From Lentimicrobiaceae bacterium (GTDB taxonomy: Bacteria; Bacteroidota; Bacteroidia; Bacteroidales; F082): a stretch of DNA of 64,000 nucleotides. Where the stretch lies: contig PANC01000013.1 of NCBI GenBank assembly GCA_002708315.1, positions 122,900-186,899 of the forward strand. The letters run 5' to 3'. Below, one piece after another: positions 8,259 through 18,200 of the stretch. The translations under genes and the position numbers were made by a program. Numbering within the stretch: the stretch's first letter is position 1; each line of letters starts with the position of its first letter. Below the pieces are notes generated by a model, which was not told the origin of the DNA, made no database searches, and was given only the letters and a program-made list of their open reading frames with translations.

Positions 8259-9326
8259 ATGAAGAATTACGGTTCAGATTCAAAATCAGCATTACAAGCA
8301 AAATTTGATGCGCAAAAAATAGCGTTTGCCCCCATTATGTTTCAGGCAGCCAGAGCCCTAAGGAATTTAGGTATTCTTGAATTTCTTTTGAAGAATAAAC
8401 GTAATGGCTCAGGAGTTAAAGAAATATCACAAAAGCTTAAGCTATCCGTTTACGGTGTGAAAGTATTACTTGAGGCAGCCATTAGCTTGGAAATGGTATT
8501 AATAAAAGATGAAAAATATTTCCTAACCAAAACAGGATATTTTATTATTTCCGATGAGTTAACAAGAATTAATATGAATTTTACTCATGATGTTAATTAT
8601 TTGGGGATGAACCATCTTGAAGAATCCATAAAACATGGAAGGCCAGAAGGATTAAAGGTTTTTGGAGAATGGAGTACCATTTATGAAGGATTATCTGAAC
8701 TACCTGATCAAGTGAGGAAAAGTTGGTTCGCATTTGACCATTACTACTCCGACCAAGCATTCCCAGAGTTGCTAGAACACATTGAATCTAACAAACCAGA
8801 ATACATTCTTGATGTTGGTGGTAATACAGGCAAGTTTTCCATATTCTGTGCTAAAAATATTGAAAATGTACATATGACTATTCTAGACCTTCCTGGTCAA
8901 ATTAATGAAGCAGATATTAATATTAAAGATGATGGTTTAGCCGATAGGATAAGCACACATTCAATCGATTTACTCAATAACGATATTCCATTCCCCAAGG
9001 GTCACAACATAGTTTGGATGAGCCAATTTCTGGACTGTTTCTCCAAAGAAGAAATACTTGGTTTGCTTCGTAGGTCTTTTGATGCACTTGATAGCAAAGG
9101 AGCTTTATATATTTTAGAAACATATTGGGATATGCAGGAATTTGAAGCCTCAACATATAGTCTGCATGCAACTTCACTTTATTTTACAGCAATGGCAAAC
9201 GGAAATAGTCAAATGTATCATTCCGATGATATGATTGAACTTCTGGAAATGTCAAACTTTTATGTGGACAAAATAATTAAAGACATTGGAGTAAGTCATA
9301 CATTGCTAATTTGCAAAAAGAAATAG
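8259..9326 (+). CDS. SAM-dependent O-methyltransferase (PF00891 type)
   Basis: A 355-residue class I methyltransferase with an N-terminal winged-helix dimerisation domain (about 10-95) and a C-terminal Rossmann domain. SAM motif I is D-V-G-G-N-T-G-K-F (about 185-193), followed by the acidic ribose-binding strand T-I-L-D-L-P-G. The layout matches hydroxyneurosporene- and plant-type O-methyltransferases acting on phenolic or polyene hydroxyls. As last gene of the run, it probably methylates the aromatic head group of the pigment. The ATG at 8259 is taken, 14 bases after the acyltransferase; an in-frame TTG at 8235 would overlap it. A clear terminator follows. Confidence 0.83.
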   Translation: MKNYGSDSKSALQAKFDAQKIAFAPIMFQAARALRNLGILEFLLKNKRNGSGVKEISQKLKLSVYGVKVLLEAAISLEMVLIKDEKYFLTKTGYFIISDELTRINMNFTHDVNYLGMNHLEESIKHGRPEGLKVFGEWSTIYEGLSELPDQVRKSWFAFDHYYSDQAFPELLEHIESNKPEYILDVGGNTGKFSIFCAKNIENVHMTILDLPGQINEADINIKDDGLADRISTHSIDLLNNDIPFPKGHNIVWMSQFLDCFSKEEILGLLRRSFDALDSKGALYILETYWDMQEFEASTYSLHATSLYFTAMANGNSQMYHSDDMIELLEMSNFYVDKIIKDIGVSHTLLICKKK

Positions 9327-9344
9327 GAGAAAATACAGACAAAA

Positions 9345-9373
9345 AAAACGGGCAACAATATGAAGCCCGTTTT
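9345..9373. terminator. Bidirectional intrinsic terminator
   Basis: A perfect 9-bp stem (AAAACGGGC / GCCCGTTTT) with an 11-base loop lies between the converging methyltransferase and DUF2795 genes. A-rich sequence on the left and T-rich on the right give a U-tract for either strand. Confidence 0.85.
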
Positions 9374-9389
9374 ATGTTTTTCAAATATT

Positions 9390-9611
9390 TTAATATTCAT
9401 CTTCGTTAAAGAAGAAATCTTCTTTGGTTGGATAGTCAGGCCATAAATCTTCTATACGATCATATGCCTCACCCTCATCCTCAATCTCCCTTAGGTTCTC
9501 GACAACTTCCAAAGCTCTACCTGTGCGTATCGCCCACTCTATCAACTCATCCTTGGTTGCTGGCCAGGGTGCATCTTCTAATTTTGAGGCTAACTCTAAA
9601 GTCCAATACAT
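9390..9611 (-). CDS. DUF2795 family protein
   Basis: A 73-residue acidic protein that starts M-Y-W-T-L-E-L-A-S-K-L-E-D-A-P-W-P-A-T-K and matches the DUF2795 family. The 'P-W-P-A-T-K-x-E-L-I-x-W-A' block is characteristic, as are the 'NLxExExxxY' helix and the very acidic D/E-rich end. Small proteins like this one are common across Bacteroidota; the function is unknown. It has its own well-formed promoter (9629-9659) and a terminator, so it is probably transcribed singly. Confidence 0.8.
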   Translation of the reverse strand: MYWTLELASKLEDAPWPATKDELIEWAIRTGRALEVVENLREIEDEGEAYDRIEDLWPDYPTKEDFFFNEDEY

Positions 9612-9628
9612 CTAAATTAATTTTTTTG

Positions 9629-9659
9629 CAAAAGTAATCGTTTTTTAAAAAAATCCAAA
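9629..9659 (-). promoter_or_regulatory. Bacteroidota-type promoter for the DUF2795 gene
   Basis: On the minus strand TTTG (9659-9656) is followed, after 19 bases, by TACTTTTG (9636-9629). Both elements and the spacing match the Bacteroidota -33/-7 consensus TTTG-N17-23-TAnnTTTG. The start site would be near 9622, giving a leader of about 10 bases before the ATG at 9611. This is the best promoter match in the window. Confidence 0.75.
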
Positions 9660-9685
9660 TAAATAATAAAAATGTTTAAATAGCT

Positions 9686-10231
9686 CTACATCCGGGGCTT
9701 CCAAAGATTTTCTGACACACCAAGATCATGACCAATTCTGCGAGACAGAATAAATAAGTAGTCAGAGAGCCTATTTAAATAAACAAGTACTAGATTATCG
9801 ATGTCATATTCCTCACTTAACCTCAAAACCAACCTTTCAGCCCTACGACATACTGTTCTTGCTATATGACTATAGGAGACAATGGTATGGCCTCCCGATA
9901 TAATGAATGAACTTAAGTTAGGAAGATTCTCATTCATATGATCTATTTGTTTTTCTAATAATTTCACATCGCTTTCATCCAATCCTGGCAGATTAAACTC
10001 ATTTTTAGAGTCAGATGCCAGTAAAGATTCAATGGTAAATAATCTATCTTGGATTTCAAACAATACTTCTTTTATACTTTCAGAAATATCCTGATCACGA
10101 ATAAGTCCAACCCATGAGCTCAACTCATCAATAGTACCATAGCATTCAATGCGTATGTGATGTTTTGGAACCCTTTGCCCACCAATCAGGGCAGTCATCC
10201 CCTTATCACCAGTTTTTGTATATATCTTCAA
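9686..10231 (-). CDS. ATP:cob(I)alamin adenosyltransferase (PduO type)
   Basis: A 181-residue five-helix-bundle protein that transfers the adenosyl group of ATP to cob(I)alamin, making coenzyme B12 for mutases such as methylmalonyl-CoA mutase. The ATP-binding N-terminus K-I-Y-T-K-T-G-D-K-G and G-G-Q-R-V-P-K are conserved, as are Y-G-T-I-D-E-L-S-S and C-R-R-A-E-R-L-V near residues 137-144. It follows the ABC ATPase by about 20 bases, so it may be cotranscribed, but no functional link is evident. Confidence 0.92.
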   Translation of the reverse strand: MKIYTKTGDKGMTALIGGQRVPKHHIRIECYGTIDELSSWVGLIRDQDISESIKEVLFEIQDRLFTIESLLASDSKNEFNLPGLDESDVKLLEKQIDHMNENLPNLSSFIISGGHTIVSYSHIARTVCRRAERLVLRLSEEYDIDNLVLVYLNRLSDYLFILSRRIGHDLGVSENLWKPRM

Positions 10232-10250
10232 TGTTTAAAATTTAAATTGT

Positions 10251-10979
10251 TTATTTATCAACAGTTCCATAATCCTTAATTGTGCGAATTGTCTTATTTT
10301 TCTCATCAGAGGCTATTCTACCATCTAACATTCTTATAATTCTGTGAGCATGCAGTGCTATGTCTTCTTCATGAGTAACTACAATAATTGTATTTCCTAT
10401 CTTATGTATCTTTTCTAACAACCCCATTATTTCAATGGATGTCTTTGAGTCAAGATTACCTGTGGGCTCATCGGCAAGCACTATGGAAGGATTATTAATC
10501 AATGCACGGGCAACAGCTACTCTTTGACGCTGTCCTCCTGATAATTCATTTGGCTTATGTTTAACCCTATCGGATAGCTGCACCTCATCCAACTTCTCCA
10601 TTGCCCTATTTTGCCTCTCTGATTTACTAATACCAGAATAAATCAATGGTAACATAACATTCTCCAATGCTGTGGATCTTTGAAGAAGATTAAAGGTTTG
10701 AAAGATAAAACCTATTTCTCTATTCCTCACCTCTGCAAGGTCATTATCAGACATCTCACTTACATCCTGGCTATTTAGATGATATTTACCCGCTGTCGGA
10801 GTATCCAAACAACCAAGAATATTCATCATTGTAGACTTTCCAGAACCCGATGGTCCCATTATAGCTACAAACTCATTATCCTCGATTGTTAAGCTTACCT
10901 CACGTAGTGCCTTAACAACCTCATTTCCTACATGAAAGAATCTAGATATACCCTCGAACTCGATTATATTTTTCGGCAT
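10251..10979 (-). CDS. ABC transporter ATP-binding protein (MacB/LolD family)
   Basis: A 242-residue ATPase with Walker [11 protein letters not shown]-loop F-I-F-Q-T-F-N-L-L, signature [10 protein letters not shown], Walker [13 protein letters not shown] and H-loop V-T-H-E. This pattern is that of the MacB/LolD/FtsE group, which drives mechanotransmission with FtsX-type permeases. The start is placed at the ATG at 10979; 33 upstream in-frame codons look non-coding. No permease is next to it. The orphan permease-adaptor pair at 28747-31486 lacks an ATPase and is a candidate partner. Confidence 0.9.
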   Translation of the reverse strand: MPKNIIEFEGISRFFHVGNEVVKALREVSLTIEDNEFVAIMGPSGSGKSTMMNILGCLDTPTAGKYHLNSQDVSEMSDNDLAEVRNREIGFIFQTFNLLQRSTALENVMLPLIYSGISKSERQNRAMEKLDEVQLSDRVKHKPNELSGGQRQRVAVARALINNPSIVLADEPTGNLDSKTSIEIMGLLEKIHKIGNTIIVVTHEEDIALHAHRIIRMLDGRIASDEKNKTIRTIKDYGTVDK

Positions 10980-11022
10980 TATATATTTTTTCAAATTAAT
11001 ATCTGAGTACAAAATCCTGTTT

Positions 11023-11787
11023 TTAAATCCCCTTTCTAAAAAATAAAATACCAAACCAAAACAGGTCAATTGAAACACTCACTCTTTTATCTGCTTTTAT
11101 CTTGTTCCAAGCATTTTCCATTCCCTTGGACCAATGAATATCATCAATCACAAAAATACTATTTTCGTTCGATAGTTCTGCACAACTTTCGAAATAGGAA
11201 ATTGTTGGAATTTCTCTATGATTACCATCGAAGAATATAAAATCAAGTGTGGTAAATTTTTTAAGTACACTATTCAAAATACTGTCAAAATTACCAACAA
11301 CTATTTCTACATGAGACAGCCCATTTTCAGAAAAATTATCCTGGGCTTTTGCTGCAAGATTAGCACAACCCTCCATCGTAATAAATCTAGATTCGGGATA
11401 TGCTTTCTTGATGTATGAAGAACTTACTCCAACGCAAGTTCCAAATTCAAGAACATTTGCTGGAGATTGGTTTTTCACTATTCTGTATATCAATTCCATT
11501 CTAGATTTAGAATGTGATCTTGATTTAACAATATTATTAAGCGGTAATATGATTGTCTTATAACTCTTTATTCCCGATTTCGATCCAAAATCAACTGTTT
11601 CTATTTGATCTACACTTGAAGCAAACTTATTTCGGTTTTCCCAAAGTAAATTGTAATCCTTGTACCTTGTTTTATCTCGCAGCACTTTATTAATAAAATC
11701 ATAGACAAAGTCAGAATGAATAGTATACCTTGTTTTTGACTTAACTAAAAATTTGATATATCTATAAATAAATAAAATTTTACTCAT
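11023..11787 (-). CDS. Class I SAM-dependent methyltransferase (Methyltransf_24-like)
   Basis: A 254-residue protein with a SAM-binding motif [12 protein letters not shown] (about 118-129), the acidic strand F-I-T-M-E-G-C and a metal-site-like F-F-D-G-N-H-R-E (about 188-195), as in catechol-O-methyltransferase-like enzymes. The later [10 protein letters not shown] is also typical of this Bacteroidota family. The substrate is unknown. It lies 43 bases upstream of the ABC ATPase and 11 bases downstream of the secreted protein gene on the same strand, so the three may form an operon. Confidence 0.78.
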   Translation of the reverse strand: MSKILFIYRYIKFLVKSKTRYTIHSDFVYDFINKVLRDKTRYKDYNLLWENRNKFASSVDQIETVDFGSKSGIKSYKTIILPLNNIVKSRSHSKSRMELIYRIVKNQSPANVLEFGTCVGVSSSYIKKAYPESRFITMEGCANLAAKAQDNFSENGLSHVEIVVGNFDSILNSVLKKFTTLDFIFFDGNHREIPTISYFESCAELSNENSIFVIDDIHWSKGMENAWNKIKADKRVSVSIDLFWFGILFFRKGI

Positions 11788-11798
11788 GTTTATTGGGG

Positions 11799-13352
11799 TT
11801 ACTTGTAGGCAATTTTATTAACATAAAATATATTTCGTGTTGATTTATCTTCAAGAGTTCTATTTCTTAATTTTTGATATCCGTAAATAATAAAAACATC
11901 ATCATACCACCCTATAATATGGCTATTCTCTTCTTGTGTAACTTTATCTTGTGGAAAGTCAGTGCCAATCTTCATTGCACTTCTATCAATGTCAGTTGAT
12001 CCTTCAACAGTTTGTGATATTACATTTCCATTATTAACATAAGCTAGAGTTATAAAGTTATCATCATTGAATACAACAGACTTGCGTTTTAGGGAATAAG
12101 TCAGCATATCTTCAATTCTAAAATCATTACTCCAAATAAGTTCACCTTTTTTAGATATTCCAGCTATAATTACATCGTAAAAATCATAGCCACTAAAAAT
12201 ATTATAAGTGTAAGGATAAGGCCGTCCATAAAAATCATAATCCATCCTAGTTTCAGTTCTATAGTATGGCTGATATACTTCCACGGAAAAAATATAAGTG
12301 TTATTTGGCGCTCTATAAGCCAAAGGACTATTAAGGTTGAATGCAACAGTAACCAAATTCCTTGAGGTATTAGCTGAGTCAACCGTTAATTTTGAAGTAT
12401 TAAAGTTATCAATGCCAATGGCTCCTGTAATATTACCAAAACCCATAAAATCATGATACTTTAGAGTTTCCTGATTTTCTCCTGATAAACTCAAAAAAAA
12501 CATCCCGGCGCTTCTGTCTTCATCATTATCTTCAACATCCTTAAATGATAGGTTCTTACCAGTTATTATACTGTAGGTACCCATAATATTAACATCTTCG
12601 GATCCATCTGAAATAAAAGTAAAGTCATCAAAATACTTTAGCGGCTCAGTATTGGATACTTTTAAGTTGAATTTTCTTTCTCCTAAAATACTGTAGGCTA
12701 GGATATGCTCACTTATATATCGTCTGTTGACATTTTGTTTCATGGCAATATAAAATGTTTTTGATTTATTTTCTGAATAAACACTATGTATATAACCTGG
12801 TATTCCCTTATCAATATTTACTGGAGTTAAATCTCCGTTATTAAGGTTTATGAATACTAAATCTGTTTCTTGCTTTTTTAGATTTAGAGCAAGACATGCC
12901 ATATCATTAATAATATCAAAGCCTGCATATTCAGATTTTCCAGGTATTGATCCTGTGATTTTAGTGAAGCTTTGATTTTTTATTTCATATGTAACTATTT
13001 CGTAATAACCATTACCAGACCTGTCGCTTGATGAGTTTTTGAACAAGAAATATATCTTACCTTTTGATTTCCTTGTTGTTATATATTCTAGGTTATCCGT
13101 TAGTGAAACAAACTTTAGCCACTGCTGATCTAGATTAGTATCAAATAATCCAAAATACCACTTACGCTTTGATTCTGCGTCCAACTCATTACTTACATAA
13201 AATATAATAACACCATTCTTACCCAATGGCTCTATATTATATGCTTCCGCATTTAAGTCAGCTGGAACTTCGATCCTTATGGCATCCAATGACTGGGAAA
13301 CAACGGCCATGAAGGCTATTGTTGAAATTAATGTAAGGATTTGTTTTATCAT
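11799..13352 (-). CDS. Secreted protein of unknown function, probable beta-propeller
   Basis: A 517-residue protein with a signal peptide (M-I-K-Q-I-L-T-L-I-S-T-I-A-F then A-V-V-S-Q-S). The mature part consists of repeated beta-strand segments with W or F at regular spacing (W-Y-F-G-L-F-D, G-I-P-G-Y-I-H-S-V-Y, G-E-L-I-W-S-N-D-F), suggesting a propeller. It has no T9SS sorting tail, no lipobox and no catalytic motif that I recognise, so a periplasmic location is likely. Its gene precedes the methyltransferase and ABC ATPase genes by short gaps. I do not recognise the family. Confidence 0.6.
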   Translation of the reverse strand: MIKQILTLISTIAFMAVVSQSLDAIRIEVPADLNAEAYNIEPLGKNGVIIFYVSNELDAESKRKWYFGLFDTNLDQQWLKFVSLTDNLEYITTRKSKGKIYFLFKNSSSDRSGNGYYEIVTYEIKNQSFTKITGSIPGKSEYAGFDIINDMACLALNLKKQETDLVFINLNNGDLTPVNIDKGIPGYIHSVYSENKSKTFYIAMKQNVNRRYISEHILAYSILGERKFNLKVSNTEPLKYFDDFTFISDGSEDVNIMGTYSIITGKNLSFKDVEDNDEDRSAGMFFLSLSGENQETLKYHDFMGFGNITGAIGIDNFNTSKLTVDSANTSRNLVTVAFNLNSPLAYRAPNNTYIFSVEVYQPYYRTETRMDYDFYGRPYPYTYNIFSGYDFYDVIIAGISKKGELIWSNDFRIEDMLTYSLKRKSVVFNDDNFITLAYVNNGNVISQTVEGSTDIDRSAMKIGTDFPQDKVTQEENSHIIGWYDDVFIIYGYQKLRNRTLEDKSTRNIFYVNKIAYK

Positions 13353-13451
13353 TTAGTAGCTATCAATTGTCTAACGTAAAAGCACAAATAAAATTACAAA
13401 AAATGTTTGCAATTTTAATTATAAAGTACATGTCAAAACCTTAGATAAAAA

Positions 13452-13485
13452 AAAAGGACCTCTTTGGTCTAAAAGAGGTCCTTTT
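13452..13485 (-). terminator. Intrinsic terminator after the 545-aa T9SS protein
   Basis: A perfect 14-bp stem (13452-13465 with 13472-13485) around a 6-base loop, flanked on the left by a run of A that gives a U-tract on the minus strand. It lies 20 bases past the stop of the T9SS gene. Confidence 0.88.
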
Positions 13486-13504
13486 GGCAATTAAATCTTA
13501 TTTA

Positions 13505-15142
13505 TTACTTTACAAGCAGCTTGCCATATTGGTTAGTCCCATCTTTTACAAGAGTTCTAACAATATACATACCTACATTTAACTCTGAAATATCAATGGA
13601 ATTATTTCCAATTGAGACATGATTACTAATCAAAAGCTTTCCTCCAACTGAGTAAATACTTAACTCACCATCAAAATCCGACCGGATATTAACCAAATTG
13701 CTGGCTGGGTTAGGAAACAAGGAAATCTGACTTATTGAATTATCAATAATTCCAGTTGACATTATACCAAGAACCTCAACATTATCGATCTCCCAAGTAG
13801 CGGCATCATCAGAAGTACTTGTATAGATATATGCTAGATATACAGCATCACTTGCATAAGATGTTATGTCAACGGTTCCTGCATCCATAAATGTCCAAGT
13901 ACCTTCCACAGGAAATAAAAATTCACTGGTAAGAACATCCCAATTTGCACTATTTGGATCACCACTACCATCATAGTCACTTGAAATAACAATTTCTAAG
14001 CCATCATTGGTACCATAGTTTCTGGCATGATCAAAACTAAAAGTTATATTGGAAAAACCTTCTAAATCTAATTCTGGAGATATTAGCCAGTCTTCATTAA
14101 CTACAGGACCACCAGAATAACCACTTCCCTTGGCACATCCTGGAGGATCGCCATAATCAGCCCATTCCCACTCTTGATCACCAGTAACACTGTATGAGCT
14201 AAATACACCCAAATCACTATTAAATGGTTCCTGTAATATCATTGTAACATCAGATGTAGTTCCTGAGGTCTGGGGTGGTGTTCCATCATTTTTATAATCG
14301 ATGTTAGATCCTGTATTTGTAAAAGGAAATATAATAAAAGAATATGCTTGATTTGTGGAGAGTGCACTAAACAAGTAGTTACCTACACCGTATCCCACAT
14401 TTACAGCAACTTTTCCATCGGACCAATCCATATCATTATCAACAGGCATTCCATCCATTGGTAATTCAAATGTAGGATTTGATGTTTGCTCTCCCAATAT
14501 TAAATATCCAGTAGGTAATTGATCACCTGTGGCATCTACCCAACTCAAATCAATGCTTAAGCCCGAAATAGCAGCACTAAAATCGGAGGGATAGTTTGAT
14601 GGTTCAGGATAAACAACTGTTTGACCTGAAACTGAGAAGTCATCGAAATAGTTAATACCTCCAAAAGCACCGTCTTGTTTGTATGTTCTAACATCAAATC
14701 GAAATTCATTGGCTGTTAAAGGAGCTGTCAATGTTACCGAATAATGTTGCCACTCTGAATTTTCAACGCTATATTCAGATGGTCTTAAAACTTCTTCATC
14801 ATCATCAAGGTATGTTCCATTATCCATCCAGTATGACCATATCCTTGTCTTAGCTGTTGTGGAATTATCAAGGTAATAGTAGCTGATAGTATATTCTTGT
14901 CCACCCACTATATTATATACATCCTGACGTAATTTTTGAGAACTATTATCAGACATTTGAGCTGCAGAATATATTCCTTCAAATACAACTACATCATCCT
15001 GAGTAACATTATCAAAAACATCCCATCCAGTAGGAGTAGTTGAGTTATCCCAACTTTCCAAATCGCCATTCACCATGAGGTTTTGAGCATTTAAGCCAGT
15101 GATAGCAATGGAGACTAATAAGAGTAAAATTGTTTTTTTCAT
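13505..15142 (-). CDS. T9SS-secreted protein with carbohydrate-binding-like and choice-of-anchor J domains
   Basis: A 545-residue exported protein. A signal peptide (1-19, ending N-A-Q) is followed by a beta-sandwich resembling a carbohydrate-binding module (about 20-170: N-L-M-V-N-G-D-L-E-S-W to D-D-F-S-V), a fibronectin III-like segment (about 180-280) and a choice-of-anchor J/cleaved adhesin domain (about 285-460). The tail (about 475-545) is a type A T9SS sorting domain beginning F-P-N-P-A-S-N and ending G-K-L-L-V-K. It should cross the outer membrane through the Por secretion system and be attached to the surface or released. No catalytic domain is seen. Its modules repeat those of the 1662-residue neighbour upstream. 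Confidence 0.82.
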   Translation of the reverse strand: MKKTILLLLVSIAITGLNAQNLMVNGDLESWDNSTTPTGWDVFDNVTQDDVVVFEGIYSAAQMSDNSSQKLRQDVYNIVGGQEYTISYYYLDNSTTAKTRIWSYWMDNGTYLDDDEEVLRPSEYSVENSEWQHYSVTLTAPLTANEFRFDVRTYKQDGAFGGINYFDDFSVSGQTVVYPEPSNYPSDFSAAISGLSIDLSWVDATGDQLPTGYLILGEQTSNPTFELPMDGMPVDNDMDWSDGKVAVNVGYGVGNYLFSALSTNQAYSFIIFPFTNTGSNIDYKNDGTPPQTSGTTSDVTMILQEPFNSDLGVFSSYSVTGDQEWEWADYGDPPGCAKGSGYSGGPVVNEDWLISPELDLEGFSNITFSFDHARNYGTNDGLEIVISSDYDGSGDPNSANWDVLTSEFLFPVEGTWTFMDAGTVDITSYASDAVYLAYIYTSTSDDAATWEIDNVEVLGIMSTGIIDNSISQISLFPNPASNLVNIRSDFDGELSIYSVGGKLLISNHVSIGNNSIDISELNVGMYIVRTLVKDGTNQYGKLLVK

Positions 15143-15179
15143 ATTTATTAAGTTAAAATTAATTTTATTGAATTGAATA

Positions 15180-15211
15180 ACAAACCAGATACATATCTGT
15201 ACCTGGTTTGT
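15180..15211 (-). terminator. Probable terminator of the 1662-aa T9SS protein
   Basis: A 9-bp inverted repeat (ACAAACCAG / CTGGTTTGT) with a 14-base loop, 25 bases beyond the stop codon. The following minus-strand sequence is only moderately T-rich, so it may be a weak terminator or a processing hairpin. Confidence 0.55.
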
Positions 15212-15235
15212 ATTAATTATACTAAAAATTTTGTG

Positions 15236-18200
15236 TTATTTAACAACCAATTTTTTGACTGTCAAATTATCATTTGTGATATCCAAGATTCTTACAAAAT
15301 AAAGTCCTTTTTCTAAGGCTTTGATATTAATCTGTTCAGACTGAATTAACGTTGTGTTAAAAACATTTTTTCCAGTAATATCAATTAGTTGAATATCTGC
15401 TGTTACCTGAGAATCAAATTCAATTACAAATTCTCCATCAGTAGGATTTGGATATACATTCACTTTAGAATTTTCATTTTCTAAAATGCTTGTAACTATA
15501 ATTGATACAACATTTGAAGGCCCCGATTCACCACCGTCATATACTGCAGTAACATAATAATCGTGAGAGCCGATTGTAGGTTCTGGATCATTATACTCCG
15601 TTACCTCAACAAGTGATGCATTAATCTGATCACTATCTCTGTATACGTTATATCCAAGCAAATCTGCAGCTACACTACGATTAGTAGTTGGTGATGCAAC
15701 ATAAGCTGATGCTGGTTCTGAAGTAAAACTAATATCCTTTGAGTGTCTTCCAATACCACTTGTCATATTATTAAATGCAAATGTTGATTTTGAGGCTCCA
15801 ATGGAGAAATCATCTACTAATAATATAAATGCATCATTAGATACGCATTGTATACCAACATAAACATTTTGATCAGCATAAGAACTCAAGTCAAAAGTAT
15901 ACTCTGTCCATTCATCTGCTGGAACCTCAATATAGTCTCCCGATGATATAATTGTAAAATCAGAAGGATCTGTACCAGTTGTTGATACTCCGACTCTAAA
16001 CCTCTCAAGTCCATATTCATCTGTGTATGATTTTGCCCATAGGGTTACGCTATGACTTGCTGATATATTAGTCATAGGTGATATCATCCAATCATCATTA
16101 GCCGGCGTTACTGATGCAAAACAAGCAGCAAGCTTATTACCAGAATGAGGAACTAAATCATCAACTGGAGGAACTGTTTGACTAGGGTTAAATACTATAA
16201 ATGATTGTGGGTCATATGCATTTGGCCAAGCGACATTTGTCATACCATAAGTTGTGCTACCATCAACATCTATATTAGTCCATGGTGAGAAATCAATTAC
16301 AAAATCTTCATATGACTCAAAATCATCAGAATAGCTGCTAGAAACTGGAGCATTCCAATTTAGCTGAACATCATCCTCAGGACCAACTTCAGCCTGAAGG
16401 TTTGTTGGAGGAGGGAAGTTTACTACCTCGATGTAATCATAGTAGGTTAAGTCACCATTATTTACCCCATCTGATATATATAGGTTAACATCCCATGTTC
16501 CTTCCTCATTATAAACAATAGGTGGTGGTGTTTGCCCACTATATGTATCTGGGGTTCCTCCCTCAAATGTCCATATCCATTCTATTGGATCTCCTATTGA
16601 TTCGTCTGTAAAGACTACACTTTCACCAACTGATATATAGGTAATATCAGCTGAAAAACCCGGCATAAACATCACTTGACATTCAAATCCTGGAGTAGCA
16701 TAAATTGAGTCTCCGTCAGCATTAACTGCCGCAAAATTTACTGAAGCTGTCCAATTCTCAGCTGCTGAATTATCCGCATCAGGATTACATAATGTTAGAG
16801 ATGGACCATGTCCATCTGCCAATGTATCCCATGGCATATTGTCATCATAAGTTAGTGAATCAACTATATTCAAGTAACTATCGCTAAGTTCAATTGACTC
16901 ACCACCGTTACTCAAAGCACCATCTGTCCATTGAAGTGCTGTAACTCCAAAAGTACCATTAAAGGCTGCTGAATCTATTGCTACCAATAAATATTCAGAT
17001 GGATTCAACATAACACTTGGGAAAGTAAATCCAATTCCAGCAGTAAATGAATATCCATCCATATCTACAGCAATATCATCATTATTATAGATTTCTATGA
17101 ACTCGAGTGAGTCACCTCCTGATTCTGGAGGATTGTACATAATTTCTGTGATTACAAGATTAGGAATATAAACCGCTTCATTAATTTGGAAATAATCATC
17201 ACTATCATCACCAGGGTTTAAAGGGTCCGTTGGCTGAATTAGTATTTTGTAATCAGCACCAGGTTGTTGTGTGGCCATAACAGTCCAGTTATAACTTAAA
17301 TCTCCAATGGAAATATTAGATACAATAAGCTGAGGATCATTCCCTTCCTTGGTTAGAAAAATATCAATATCACCTGTCCATAAATCATATTCCCATGTTA
17401 TTTCAAACATATCTCCTTGGGTAATCACCTCTCCACCATTTGGAGAAGTAACTATAGTATATGGAAGTGGAGGAAAATTTTCAGCTCCTGGAGTTCCGCC
17501 ATCTTGAAGACTTGCATCCCAACTTTCTCCAAGGGCATTATCAAAACTTGGATCGATAAGTGATAATGATGGGCCATTACCATCAGGTTGAGTTGGCCAT
17601 GGCGAACCATCGTCGTAGTCAACAACATCAACTAGGAGATTATCAGCTCTCCATAATCTAACCGCATCACCTCCATTGTTAAGACCAAAGTTCCCTGTTC
17701 CATCAAAATCAGGTGTAAAAGGAAAATTACCACCAGATGCTATGGATATTGTAAAGTAGGCACCTGCATCTATTGAGTAACCTGCGGGAATTACAATATT
17801 AGGATGGGTCTGGTCATTATCACAGACTCTCCAGTTTTCAAGATTAATAGTCTGATCTGAGTTATTATATAATTCAATCCACTCTTCATCAGTACCCGGT
17901 GAGTTATACATTATCTCATTAATTACAAGATCTTCCACATCAGGCACAAGCCATATTTGAGTTTGTGGGTTTTGATCTGGTACTGTAAACTGCCAATTAC
18001 CAGCAATCCAGAAATGCTCAGTATCATTAACTCCCCATTCCCATGTATTGGAGCCACCATCAACAACAAGATCTTGCTGACAAGTCCAAATATTATCACC
18101 GGCAACAGCATCACCATGAGTACCATCATCATAAAACTGAGAATGTTCTACACCCCCACCCCATGAAGGATCATATTGGCCATTGGCATCCCATGAACCT

